5,661 nt of DNA from Candidatus Omnitrophota bacterium. GTDB lineage: Bacteria; Ratteibacteria; UBA8468; B48-G9; DSTR01. The stretch covers positions 1 through 5,661 of the forward strand of contig JAMWDF010000153.1 in the NCBI GenBank assembly GCA_023818865.1, written 5' to 3'. Of the stretch, positions 1-5,654 are shown piece by piece. Made by a program: the position numbers and the translations under genes. Below the pieces are notes generated by a model. It saw only the letters and a program-made list of their open reading frames with translations, did no database searches and was not told the DNA's origin. How positions within the stretch are numbered: position 1 is the first letter of the stretch; every line of letters starts with the position of its first letter.

Positions 1-280
1 CATTGACCAGCCTTTTCCCCTGTCGCGGGGAAACTGTGACTACACCTGCCTTACCTCTTAAGGGTGGTTTTACCTCGGCAATGGCTAGCTGAAACTGTTT
101 GTCCTGGTCAGTTCCACTTTTTAGGACAAGAAGAGCTCCCTGGTGCTGATGGATTAATTCTTCTACCTGCTGCTCCGGTGACTGTTGAGAATTTACCCAG
201 TTAAGCAGAATTATTCCGGCCAGGGCCAGAAAGATAACCAGCCCGGTTCTTGCTCTTGTCCCAAATTTCCCCTGAATCAT
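1..280 (-). CDS. Membrane-anchored protein of unknown function, 3' end cut by window edge
   Basis: The gene reads leftward from an ATG at 280 and stays open to the window edge, giving 93 residues of an incomplete protein. Residues 13-29 (GLVIFLALAGIILLNWV) form one hydrophobic helix after a basic N-terminus (KFGTRARTG), so it is probably a signal anchor with the rest outside the membrane. The following segment has a strand-helix-strand rhythm (GALLVLKSG, then a helix, then AGVVTVSP) that resembles the first half of a thioredoxin-like fold. Where a thioredoxin would carry CxxC this protein has SGTDQDKQ, with no cysteine. The fold suggestion is inference. The start is supported by GTGAGGA just upstream, and it begins six bases after the stop of the preceding gene, so the two are probably co-transcribed and translationally coupled. 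Confidence 0.7.
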   Translation of the reverse strand, partial: MIQGKFGTRARTGLVIFLALAGIILLNWVNSQQSPEQQVEELIHQHQGALLVLKSGTDQDKQFQLAIAEVKPPLRGKAGVVTVSPRQGKRLVN

Positions 281-286
281 AATTCC

Positions 287-520
287 TCACTTTGGGCCCA
301 CTGTTTCTCCAGCCTGTTTTTCCTCCATTTCCTTTATCTTTTTTAAAAGTTTTTCCTTTTCTCCCCGTCGGGAAAGGGAGTACATCCTTACAATAATGCC
401 CAGGGAGATCAAAGAAACCACCACCCCAGTCAATCTAATCAGGTCCTGTTCTTTGAGAAAACTGTCAGCCAGAGAGAGAAGTAACCCGATCAAAAAGATC
501 AGTATCACCCAAACTAACAT
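287..520 (-). CDS. Small two-helix membrane protein, unknown function
   Basis: This is a 77-residue protein with two hydrophobic segments, about residues 2-19 and 31-49, joined by a short polar loop (DSFLKEQDLIR). A charged tail (51-69, SRRGEKEKLLKKIKEMEEK) follows that looks like an amphipathic or coiled-coil helix. The basic residues right after the second segment suggest that the tail is cytoplasmic, which puts the N-terminus inside too (helical hairpin). I do not recognise a family. The gene is believable despite its size. It has a textbook AAGGAGG ribosome binding site at about 525-531 with five or so bases to the ATG, and it sits 36 bases after the zinc-finger gene and six bases before the next gene, all on one strand. 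It may form a complex with the neighbouring small membrane proteins, but nothing in the sequence proves this. Confidence 0.75.
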   Translation of the reverse strand: MLVWVILIFLIGLLLSLADSFLKEQDLIRLTGVVVSLISLGIIVRMYSLSRRGEKEKLLKKIKEMEEKQAGETVGPK

Positions 521-556
521 TTTGCCTCCTTGTTTTTGCCTGTTACAGTTTTTAAT

Positions 557-832
557 TCACCAGAGAAATTTTTTCAGGAAGAAGATTATTGCGGCCAGCA
601 GAATGATAAGAAAAATCACCTGGCGCCATCTTGCGGAATTACCTTGGGCCGCTGCCCTTTTCTCTTCTGCCTCCTTCAGCCTTTGTTGAAAAACGGCAAA
701 GGTCTCCCTACACTTTTCACTACAAAAAATGCCGTTATCTGTTACTATCCGGCATTGACTACAGACACCCCGGCCACACTGTTTGCATCTGGCTACAGCT
801 GGCCGGCCAGTATGGTAAAAGCATTCAGGCAT
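557..832 (-). CDS. B-box-like zinc finger protein with C-terminal membrane helix
   Basis: The protein is 91 residues. Its first 41 residues hold a cysteine/histidine array: C4-x2-H7, C16-x2-C19, C24-x2-C27 and C37-x3-C41. The spacing and the CKQCGRGVCSQC core are those of the small B-box-type zinc fingers found at the N-terminus of many bacterial membrane proteins, enough to bind two zinc ions. A charged, probably helical linker (45-66, ending EEKRAAAQG) leads to one membrane segment (about 71-87, VIFLIILLAAIIFFLKK) close to the C-terminus. It is therefore a tail-anchored protein with the zinc domain probably in the cytoplasm. The partner of the finger is unknown; in this family it is generally thought to mediate protein contacts rather than catalysis. 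The ATG overlaps the end of iorB by eight bases, and AAGGTAGGG lies just upstream, so it is coupled to iorB. The domain call is firm; the cellular role is not known. Confidence 0.85.
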   Translation of the reverse strand: MPECFYHTGRPAVARCKQCGRGVCSQCRIVTDNGIFCSEKCRETFAVFQQRLKEAEEKRAAAQGNSARWRQVIFLIILLAAIIFFLKKFLW

Positions 833-1442
833 GGTCCCTACCTTGTTCTCCCTGGGGGGAAAAGATTCTCTGGCAATAATCCCGGCCCCATTGTAAAGCC
901 TGCTCGTTTATTTTCCAAAATTTTTCTCGCACCACTGTCTTTAACGCTTCTCGCAAGCAATCAAAACCCACCGGTAAAAACGGAGAGGCCACTCCAACCA
1001 TTAACACATTGAGGATTTTCTCCGAACCAATTTTTCTCGCGTAACAGGTAAAATCATCCGCAATCATATTGGCCCCGGTTTTCTTAACCAGAGCAAGTAA
1101 CTCACTCTGCTGCGGATAGGTGGTTTTCTGGGTAATTGGTTTGATAGGCGCCAGATTAACAATGGCCAGCCCTTCTGCTCGCAAATAGAGAGAAAAACGA
1201 GCGGCTTCCAGCGGCTCCAAGGCCAGCAACAGGTCAGCCTGTTGCAGCGGAACTTTAGGGCCAAATACCCCGCCCATCCGGATATGGGCTTCTACCGAAC
1301 CGCCTCTCTGAGCCATGCCATGTGTCTCACTACCAGTCACTGGTAGTCCAGCTTTCACACAGGCTTCACCCAACAGGTCAGAAACCAGAATGATTCCCTG
1401 GCCGCCTACCCCGCAGATAACAATATCAACTGTTTTTTTCAT
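825..1442 (-). CDS. iorB: Indolepyruvate ferredoxin oxidoreductase, beta subunit
   Basis: This 205-residue protein is the small subunit of the cytoplasmic two-subunit enzyme that oxidatively decarboxylates indolepyruvate and other aryl pyruvates to the aryl-acetyl-CoA plus CO2, passing electrons to ferredoxin. It belongs to the 2-oxoacid:acceptor oxidoreductase gamma-domain family. The N-terminal glycine-rich loop GVGGQG (11-16) and the signature THGMAQRGGSV (40-50) are intact, as is the later ALEPLEAAR segment. Length is close to the usual 190-200, so it is complete. The ATG at 1442 lies inside the end of iorA (17-base overlap) and has only a weak AGG upstream, so translation probably depends on ribosomes finishing iorA. 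Its own 3' end overlaps the zinc-finger gene. Adjacency to iorA makes the assignment secure. Confidence 0.95.
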   Translation of the reverse strand: MKKTVDIVICGVGGQGIILVSDLLGEACVKAGLPVTGSETHGMAQRGGSVEAHIRMGGVFGPKVPLQQADLLLALEPLEAARFSLYLRAEGLAIVNLAPIKPITQKTTYPQQSELLALVKKTGANMIADDFTCYARKIGSEKILNVLMVGVASPFLPVGFDCLREALKTVVREKFWKINEQALQWGRDYCQRIFSPQGEQGRDHA

Positions 1443-3213
1443 ATTTGTTCAGAGCCTGGTGGGGACAGAAAGCGACGCAGAGGCCACAGCCGGTGCAAGA
1501 ATTATTAATTACTGGTCGGTTGTTCACCCATTCTATCGCCGGGCAGCCAAGATAAAAGCAGACCTGGCAGCCCTGACACTTATCTTCATCCAGGGTTATT
1601 TCAAACCGGTGATGGGTTTTCTCCAGAAGGATGCATGCCCGGCGAAAGATAATTACTCTAACTCCAGGTTGGTCTTTTAATTGTTTGAGAACGGACAGAG
1701 ATTCAGCCACCTGGTAGGGATCAAGTATTATCACCTGTTTTGCCCCGCAGGCCTGACATAATTTTTCCAAATCAATCTCCGTGGTCTTTTCTCCAGTGGC
1801 TGTGTAGCCAATACCAGGGTGGGGTTGATGACCGGTCATGGCAGTCGTCCGGTTATCAAGGATGGCTACTACCAGTTCCGCCTGGTTATAGGTGGCATTA
1901 ATTAATGCTGGGATGCCGGCATGAAAAAAAGTGGAATCTCCTATAATGGCCACTACCGGACGGTCAGGTTCCAGTCTCGCTAGACCTGCCCCGGTGCTTA
2001 GCCCAGCCCCCATACACAGGCAGGTGTCAATCGCTCCAATATTGACCCCGAGTGTGTAGCAGCCAATATCGCCTGGGAAGATGGCTTTTCGGCCAAAAAC
2101 CTTTTTCAAAAGATGTAAACTTGCTCGGTGAGGACAGCCAGGGCAAAGAACCGGTGACCGGGGCAAAAGAGAAGGCGGGACTGGCTTAGGATTCATTTGT
2201 TTGCCGGCCAGTTGATTAACAGCTTTTTCCACCAGTTCCACAGAAACTTCGCCTTCTCTGGGCAAGCAGCCATCTTCTTTACCATGGACCGTGGCTCCTG
2301 GATTGATTTTACACAGGAGCCTCTCCACCCATTGCTCCACCACTGGTTCACCTTCTTCCACTACCAGAACTTTCTTTGCCCTCTTCAGGGCTTTGGCCAA
2401 CAGCTTTTCGGGAAGAGGGTAAGTTCCAATCTTCACCAGGGACCAGTTATTCTCTTGCTTGGCGAATACTTCTCTGACATAAAACCAGGTTAACCCAGAA
2501 GCAATAACGAGCCCTTCTTCTCCTGGCTGAAAATAGTTGAACTCTAGTTCTTCCATCGCCTCGGCCACCACTTTCTGGGTTTCGTTTAGCCGCCGATGGG
2601 CTTGTCTGGCATTCGCCGGCACCATCACCCAGCGGGATGGTTCCTTCTTGAAACCAGTTGTTGACTGGGATAATTCAATTCGTTGTCCCAACGTCACAGC
2701 CGCTTTACCATGAGCTAACCTGGTAACCAGACGGATAATAACCGGCTGAGAGATTTTTTCGGAAAAGGCAAACGAAAACTTAACCATCTCCAAGGCTTCT
2801 TGAGGAGAAGCTGGTTCAAAACAGGGCAGCTTGGCAAACAAGGCATATTGCCGCGAATCTTGTTCATTCTGGGAAGAATGGATACCTGGGTCGTCTGCGA
2901 CAACTATCACCAGTCCGCCTACCACCCCGGTATAAGCAGCCGTCATCAACGGGTCGGCGGCTACATTCAAGCCGACATGTTTCATAATGGCGGCCGCCCG
3001 GCGGCCGCTTAGGGCCACTCCGTAAGCAGTTTCCAGCGCTACCTTTTCGTTGATAGACCATTCCACATAAAATCGGTATTGTTCAGCCAGGCTGGCTAGT
3101 TTTTCGGTGATTTCTGAAGAAGGAGTCCCTGGGTAGGCGAATGCCGCCTGAAGTCCGCCTTCCACCAGACCATAAGCCACTGCGTGATTACCAAGGAGAT
3201 AGGCCCTTTTCAT
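1426..3213 (-). CDS. iorA: Indolepyruvate ferredoxin oxidoreductase, alpha subunit
   Basis: With the start chosen here the protein has 595 residues. It is the catalytic subunit carrying thiamine diphosphate and iron-sulfur clusters; with IorB it converts aryl pyruvates from aromatic amino-acid breakdown to aryl-acetyl-CoA and reduced ferredoxin. The N-terminal pyrimidine-binding domain is recognisable from YPGTPSSEI and MKHVGLNVAADP. CPGCPHR (357-363), GDIGCYTLG (381-389) and the diphosphate-binding GDST...LDN stretch (425-454) follow. The C-terminus has two 4Fe-4S motifs: a CxxCxxCxxxxCP (546-558), the atypical spacing I associate with this family, and a classical CxxCxxCxxxCP (573-584). The frame is open upstream to a TTG at 3249 and has another ATG at 3219. 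I chose the ATG at 3213 because family members begin close to KRAYLLGNHAVA. No start has a good Shine-Dalgarno sequence. All motifs are intact. Confidence 0.95.
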   Translation of the reverse strand: MKRAYLLGNHAVAYGLVEGGLQAAFAYPGTPSSEITEKLASLAEQYRFYVEWSINEKVALETAYGVALSGRRAAAIMKHVGLNVAADPLMTAAYTGVVGGLVIVVADDPGIHSSQNEQDSRQYALFAKLPCFEPASPQEALEMVKFSFAFSEKISQPVIIRLVTRLAHGKAAVTLGQRIELSQSTTGFKKEPSRWVMVPANARQAHRRLNETQKVVAEAMEELEFNYFQPGEEGLVIASGLTWFYVREVFAKQENNWSLVKIGTYPLPEKLLAKALKRAKKVLVVEEGEPVVEQWVERLLCKINPGATVHGKEDGCLPREGEVSVELVEKAVNQLAGKQMNPKPVPPSLLPRSPVLCPGCPHRASLHLLKKVFGRKAIFPGDIGCYTLGVNIGAIDTCLCMGAGLSTGAGLARLEPDRPVVAIIGDSTFFHAGIPALINATYNQAELVVAILDNRTTAMTGHQPHPGIGYTATGEKTTEIDLEKLCQACGAKQVIILDPYQVAESLSVLKQLKDQPGVRVIIFRRACILLEKTHHRFEITLDEDKCQGCQVCFYLGCPAIEWVNNRPVINNSCTGCGLCVAFCPHQALNKYEKNS

Positions 3214-3220
3214 GACCATT

Positions 3221-3249
3221 ATATTAATGCAGTTTCTGACTCTTAGCAA
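3221..3249 (-). promoter_or_regulatory. Possible iorA promoter abutting the start codon
   Basis: Reading leftward there is TTGCTA (3249-3244, four of six matches to the -35 consensus), 17 bases, then TAATAT (3226-3221, four of six). An overlapping perfect TATAAT lies at 3223-3218, but its spacing to TTGCTA is 20. Either box would place the transcript start at or within a few bases of the iorA ATG at 3213, which implies a leaderless or near-leaderless message and fits the lack of a Shine-Dalgarno sequence. AT-rich DNA gives such boxes by chance, so this is tentative. Confidence 0.3.
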
Positions 3250-3276
3250 AAAAGATTGCCAGGCTGACCAGTCATC

Positions 3277-3286
3277 TCATTAATGA
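3277..3286. repeat. Palindrome TCATTAATGA, iorA-proximal copy
   Basis: This is a perfect 10-base palindrome, about 30 bases upstream of the possible iorA -35 box. An identical copy lies at 3529-3538. On the minus strand the match to the other copy extends to 11 bases (ATCATTAATGA). Position and symmetry suggest binding by a dimeric regulator, but no known operator consensus is recognised. Confidence 0.45.
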
Positions 3287-3475
3287 TTCTCTCCAGAAAC
3301 TTCTCCTGCTTGATGCACCAGAGGGACAGGGAAATCCCGGAGAAAAAAAAAGAGATTGGATAAGCTGTAGAAAAGAATAAGAGAAGAGGTAGTTCTCTGC
3401 GGTAAGGTAATTTCCTTGTAGTTGACCCTATTGGTGGATATTTTCAGAAGTATTTTTCATGGGCGATTTGAGGGA

Positions 3476-3504
3476 TTGCATTGTTCCTGCTTCAGTAGTA
3501 AAAT
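3476..3504 (+). promoter_or_regulatory. Probable promoter for the NYN gene and downstream genes
   Basis: TTGCAT (3476-3481) is followed by exactly 17 bases and TAAAAT (3499-3504), which matches five of six bases of the -10 consensus. The -35 box is weak: only TTG matches. Transcription would begin near 3511 and leave a leader of about 70 bases before the ATG at 3584. A TTGACC at 3422-3427 further upstream has no -10 partner at proper spacing and is less likely. Confidence 0.5.
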
Positions 3505-3512
3505 GAAGCAGG
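3486..3512. promoter_or_regulatory. Operator-like perfect 9-base inverted repeat over the -10 box
   Basis: CCTGCTTCA (3486-3494) and TGAAGCAGG (3504-3512) are perfect reverse complements separated by nine bases. The spacer and the first base of the right arm contain the TAAAAT -10 box, so a protein bound here would block RNA polymerase. Neither strand has a T-run after the repeat, which argues against a terminator. The repressor is unknown. A hairpin in RNA made from an upstream promoter is the alternative. Confidence 0.5.
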
Positions 3513-3528
3513 TTGGCCGGAAAAAATA

Positions 3529-3538
3529 TCATTAATGA
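3529..3538. repeat. Palindrome TCATTAATGA, NYN-proximal copy
   Basis: This is the second exact copy of the decamer at 3277-3286, with its start 252 bases away. It falls in the probable untranslated leader of the NYN gene, about 25 bases past the -10 box and 45 bases before the ATG. A roadblock or looping site shared by both divergent transcripts is possible but is inference. Confidence 0.45.
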
Positions 3539-3583
3539 AAAAAGCATTCATATTAAATCTCTACGAGAAAAAAGAGGGAAACT

Positions 3584-4114
3584 ATGCAAAGGACAGGGGT
3601 ATTTATTGATGTTCAAAATGTTTATTTGACTACCCAGGCTTTGTGGAGAGAAGGAAAGGTCAATTTTTCCCGGGTTAACTTTGCCCGGTTTCGGGATTAT
3701 CTCCAGGCTGAAGGGAAACCGGTACTCTTAAGCGCTTTTACCTGCTATGACCCCCAGAATGAGGGACAGCGCTCCTTTATTAGCGCGCTCGCTTTACTTG
3801 GTTATCGGGTCATTTCTAAGCCTACCCGGAGATTGCCGGATGGCTCCATCAAAGCTAGTGTGGATTTGGAGTTGGCTGTAGAAGCTCTCAGCCAGGCGCC
3901 TTATTTAGACAAGGTGGTACTGGTAACTGGCGACGGTGATTTCAAAACCTTAGTAGATCGTTTGTGTTCTATGGGTAAAATTGTCAAGGTAATCGGTCCA
4001 GCCAATCTAACCTCACCGGAGCTCATTCAGGCAGCTCATGAATTTGACAATCTCCACGAAATAGAGGGAATTGGGGATTTAACTGGTTTATGGCAGCAAA
4101 ACAGCGAAACTTAG
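3584..4114 (+). CDS. NYN-domain protein (LabA/DUF88 family), putative ribonuclease
   Basis: The 176-residue protein is a single NYN domain, the PIN/FLAP-like nuclease fold found in the LabA/DUF88 group. The acidic residues expected to bind the metal ion are present in order: D9 and N12 in VFIDVQNVY, D94 in the KASVDLELAVEAL helix, and D117 and D119 in LVTGDGDFKTLV. These positions are the family's putative active site, so an RNA-cleaving activity is likely, but substrate and role are unknown for most members. There is no signal peptide, membrane segment or extra C-terminal domain, so it is probably a soluble cytoplasmic protein. AGAGGG at 3573-3578 lies five bases before the ATG and supports the start. 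It heads a rightward set of genes, with the URO-D remnant beginning eight bases after its stop. No antitoxin-like partner is visible, so a toxin role is not supported. Confidence 0.88.
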   Translation: MQRTGVFIDVQNVYLTTQALWREGKVNFSRVNFARFRDYLQAEGKPVLLSAFTCYDPQNEGQRSFISALALLGYRVISKPTRRLPDGSIKASVDLELAVEALSQAPYLDKVVLVTGDGDFKTLVDRLCSMGKIVKVIGPANLTSPELIQAAHEFDNLHEIEGIGDLTGLWQQNSET

Positions 4115-4122
4115 TTTTCATT

Positions 4123-4426
4123 ATGCTTACCCGGCGTGAGAATCTGCTCACAATCTTCCGGCACCAAGTACCGGAATGGCTGCCGGTGACCGGCCATGTA
4201 GACCCCTATAACCAACCGAGTAATTGCCGGGTTAATTCAGTTAGCTGGACCGATGGACGATCTCAGAAAAGTTAGAGAGAGTATTTACCAGATGCTCCAG
4301 GAAGCAGCCCCGTACGACCATTTTATCCTTTGTCTGACCGCTTATCCCCACCGGGCCATAGTGCAAACAAGATTTGTTCTAAACTGTGTCCGCCAGTTTG
4401 ATAAAGATAGGAAGAAGATTAGTTAG
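4123..4426 (+). pseudogene. Collapsed remnant of a URO-D family (HemE/corrinoid methyltransferase-like) gene
   Basis: Two adjoining pieces in different frames look like the two ends of one protein. From the ATG at 4123 the first frame gives MLTRRENLLTIFRHQVPEW followed by LPVTGHVDPYNQPS. This resembles the N-terminus of uroporphyrinogen decarboxylase-family proteins (xxRExxLxxLRxxxPDxxP). It then loses sense and stops at 4275. The +1 frame, open from 4202, reads RVIAGLIQLAGPMDDLRKV, then a helix, then APYDHFILCLTAYPHRAI, ending at 4426. That resembles the family's C-terminus (gap, EEVR helix, GGxFIL). Intact relatives run about 340 residues, while the remnant has about 101 codons and its 304 bases are not a multiple of three. 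A large internal deletion with frame loss is the simplest reading. No ribosome binding site precedes 4123. The alternative is two short real genes, the second a 57-residue one at 4253-4426. The family call rests on remembered motifs. Confidence 0.55.
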
Positions 4427-4463
4427 TTAAGAAACCGAATAAGAAGCTGAGGCAGCCGAAAAA

Positions 4464-5654
4464 ATGACGCTCTCAGAATTAGTGAGAAAAGCCAGGCAGG
4501 CAAAAGTGACCCTCCTGGGGGTAGGGCCGGTCTCAGAAAATGCGGTTCTGGCTGCTTTGGAAGTAGCCAGGGAGAAAAGGGCGCCGGTGATTTTTCTTGC
4601 GTCCAGGAACCAGGTGGAAACTTCGGAGATTGGCCGAGGATATGTGAAGGGTTGGTCTCCAGGGGAGATGGCTGATTTTATCCGTTCCCGGGCTGACGGG
4701 ACCACCTATTTTCTGGAACGGGACCACGGCGGTCCCTGGCAACGGGACGAAGAAAGGAAGCCTTATTTGCCAGAAAAGGAAGCCTTCTCCCGGGCATTAG
4801 TTTCCTACCAGGCTGATCTCCAAGCTGGTTTTCACCTACTGCATATTGACCCAACAAGAAGAAAAAATACCAGCGCTATCCAGGTGATTCAGGACACTGT
4901 TTTTCTGGTGAGCCGCATTGAAAGTATAAGAAAATCTCTTTCTTTGCCTCCAGTTGAGTATGAGATTGGTACAGAGGAAAACTATGCTGGGGTGATGACT
5001 GAACTTGCCTTAGAGCAATTTCTCAGAAATCTTACTACCGAGTTTGAAAGGGCCAATCTTCCCCGACCATGTTTCATTGTTGGCCAAACTGGGTCTCTGG
5101 TAAAGATGGATTACAATGCTGGCTGTTTTCATCCTGGGGCAGCCAAGAAATTAGCCAGTGTGGCGGAGAAATTTAACCTTGGTTTTAAAGAACACAATAC
5201 TGATTACCTGGAGGAATATTTTCTCCTTCAGCACCCGGCCTGTGGAATTACCAGCGCTAATGTTGCCCCGGAATTTGGGGTGGTGGAAAGCCGGGTTCTG
5301 CTTAGACTGGCTGTAGAGGAGCGATGGCTTAAAGAAACAGGGAAAATTAAAGAAACTTCAGGGTTCCAGGAGGTATTCATCACCCGGAGCCTGGAAAGCG
5401 AAAAATGGAAGAAGTGGTTGGACCGGGCGGAGGAAAAGATTGACCTTTCTAATGACTACTGGCAGTGGAGACTGACCGCCATCTGCGGTCATTATGTCTT
5501 TGACCGGTCTGAAGTCAAGGAAAAAAGAAACCTGATGATGAGAAACCTGCGCCTTCTTTACCCTGATCCCGAGGAGTTTGTTAGGGAAAAAATTAGGCGG
5601 TGCCTCCGGAAATACATCCTGTGTTTTCGATTGGAACATTTCTTAATGAATTAA
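4464..5654 (+). CDS. GatZ/KbaZ-like protein (class II tagatose-bisphosphate aldolase non-catalytic subunit family)
   Basis: The protein has 396 residues, somewhat shorter than E. coli GatZ and KbaZ (about 420). The fit to that family runs end to end: NAVLAALEVA...VIFLASRNQVE (26-52) matches the SxNQVN region; GYVKGWSPGEMADF (59-72) matches GYTGMTPADF; RDHGGPW (86-92) replaces GGDHLGP; FHLLHIDPT (123-131) matches the HLDAS strand; YEIGTEE (166-172) matches YVIGTE; and FKEHNTDYL (241-249) matches EAHSTDY. In the characterised system GatZ/KbaZ stabilises the catalytic GatY/KbaY subunit that splits tagatose 1,6-bisphosphate. Here the phosphosugar-like motifs are altered (first G of GGDH changed, ASM replaced by PTR), so a different substrate or role is possible. 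Much of the length shortfall lies in the C-terminal segment. No GatY partner lies in the window. GAGG at 4449-4452 is 11 bases before the ATG, a long spacing. The start is 37 bases after the URO-D remnant. Confidence 0.82.
   Translation: MTLSELVRKARQAKVTLLGVGPVSENAVLAALEVAREKRAPVIFLASRNQVETSEIGRGYVKGWSPGEMADFIRSRADGTTYFLERDHGGPWQRDEERKPYLPEKEAFSRALVSYQADLQAGFHLLHIDPTRRKNTSAIQVIQDTVFLVSRIESIRKSLSLPPVEYEIGTEENYAGVMTELALEQFLRNLTTEFERANLPRPCFIVGQTGSLVKMDYNAGCFHPGAAKKLASVAEKFNLGFKEHNTDYLEEYFLLQHPACGITSANVAPEFGVVESRVLLRLAVEERWLKETGKIKETSGFQEVFITRSLESEKWKKWLDRAEEKIDLSNDYWQWRLTAICGHYVFDRSEVKEKRNLMMRNLRLLYPDPEEFVREKIRRCLRKYILCFRLEHFLMN

Larger units (their letters stand above)
3214..3583. other. Divergent intergenic control region between iorA and the NYN gene
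   Basis: About 370 bases separate the two divergently read genes and hold no convincing coding frame. The stretch is AT-rich with a purine-rich middle, including a run of nine A at 3343-3351 and a short inverted repeat AGAGAA/TTCTCT at 3380-3398. The palindromes, the inverted repeat and the promoter-like sites listed separately are all here. Neither strand shows a T-box-type conserved element, and no hairpin followed by a T-run was seen, so a terminator or a known riboswitch is not supported. The region from about 3290 to 3475 contains nothing else I can assign. Confidence 0.75.

Noticed and set aside
396..1012. Long plus-strand open frames across the small membrane-protein and zinc-finger genes.
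   Set aside because: Their translations show no family features and are antisense to genes with clear motifs and ribosome binding sites.
1432..1438. Slippery heptamer A-AAA-AAC in the iorA frame at the iorA/iorB overlap, suggesting a frameshift fusion.
   Set aside because: A -1 shift does not enter the iorB frame, which is +1 relative to iorA, and iorB has its own ATG in the overlap. Simple translational coupling explains the layout.
1895..1908. Perfect 14-base palindrome GCATTAATTAATGC resembling the intergenic decamers.
   Set aside because: It lies inside iorA and encodes the ALINA segment of the thiamine diphosphate-binding motif. Coding constraint explains it, although it should be counted in any genome-wide operator search.
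2990..3008. Two GCGGCCGC octamers separated by CCG, forming a very GC-rich potential hairpin.
   Set aside because: It encodes SGRRAAA just before the conserved MKHVGLNVA motif of IorA. Arginine, alanine and glycine codons account for it.
3343..3351. Run of nine A, read as a T-tract on the minus strand, possibly a terminator.
   Set aside because: No stable GC-rich stem precedes it on the minus strand, and no gene ends there.
3422..3456. TTGACC at 3422-3427 with TATTTT at 3451-3456 as a plus-strand promoter.
   Set aside because: The spacing is 23 bases, too long for a sigma-70-type promoter. The TTGCAT/TAAAAT pair downstream is better spaced.
4155..4175. Inverted repeat TTCCGG/CCGGAA with a nine-base spacer.
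   Set aside because: It is only six bases long and lies within the URO-D-like remnant coding for FRHQVPEW. No T-run follows, so there is no terminator support.
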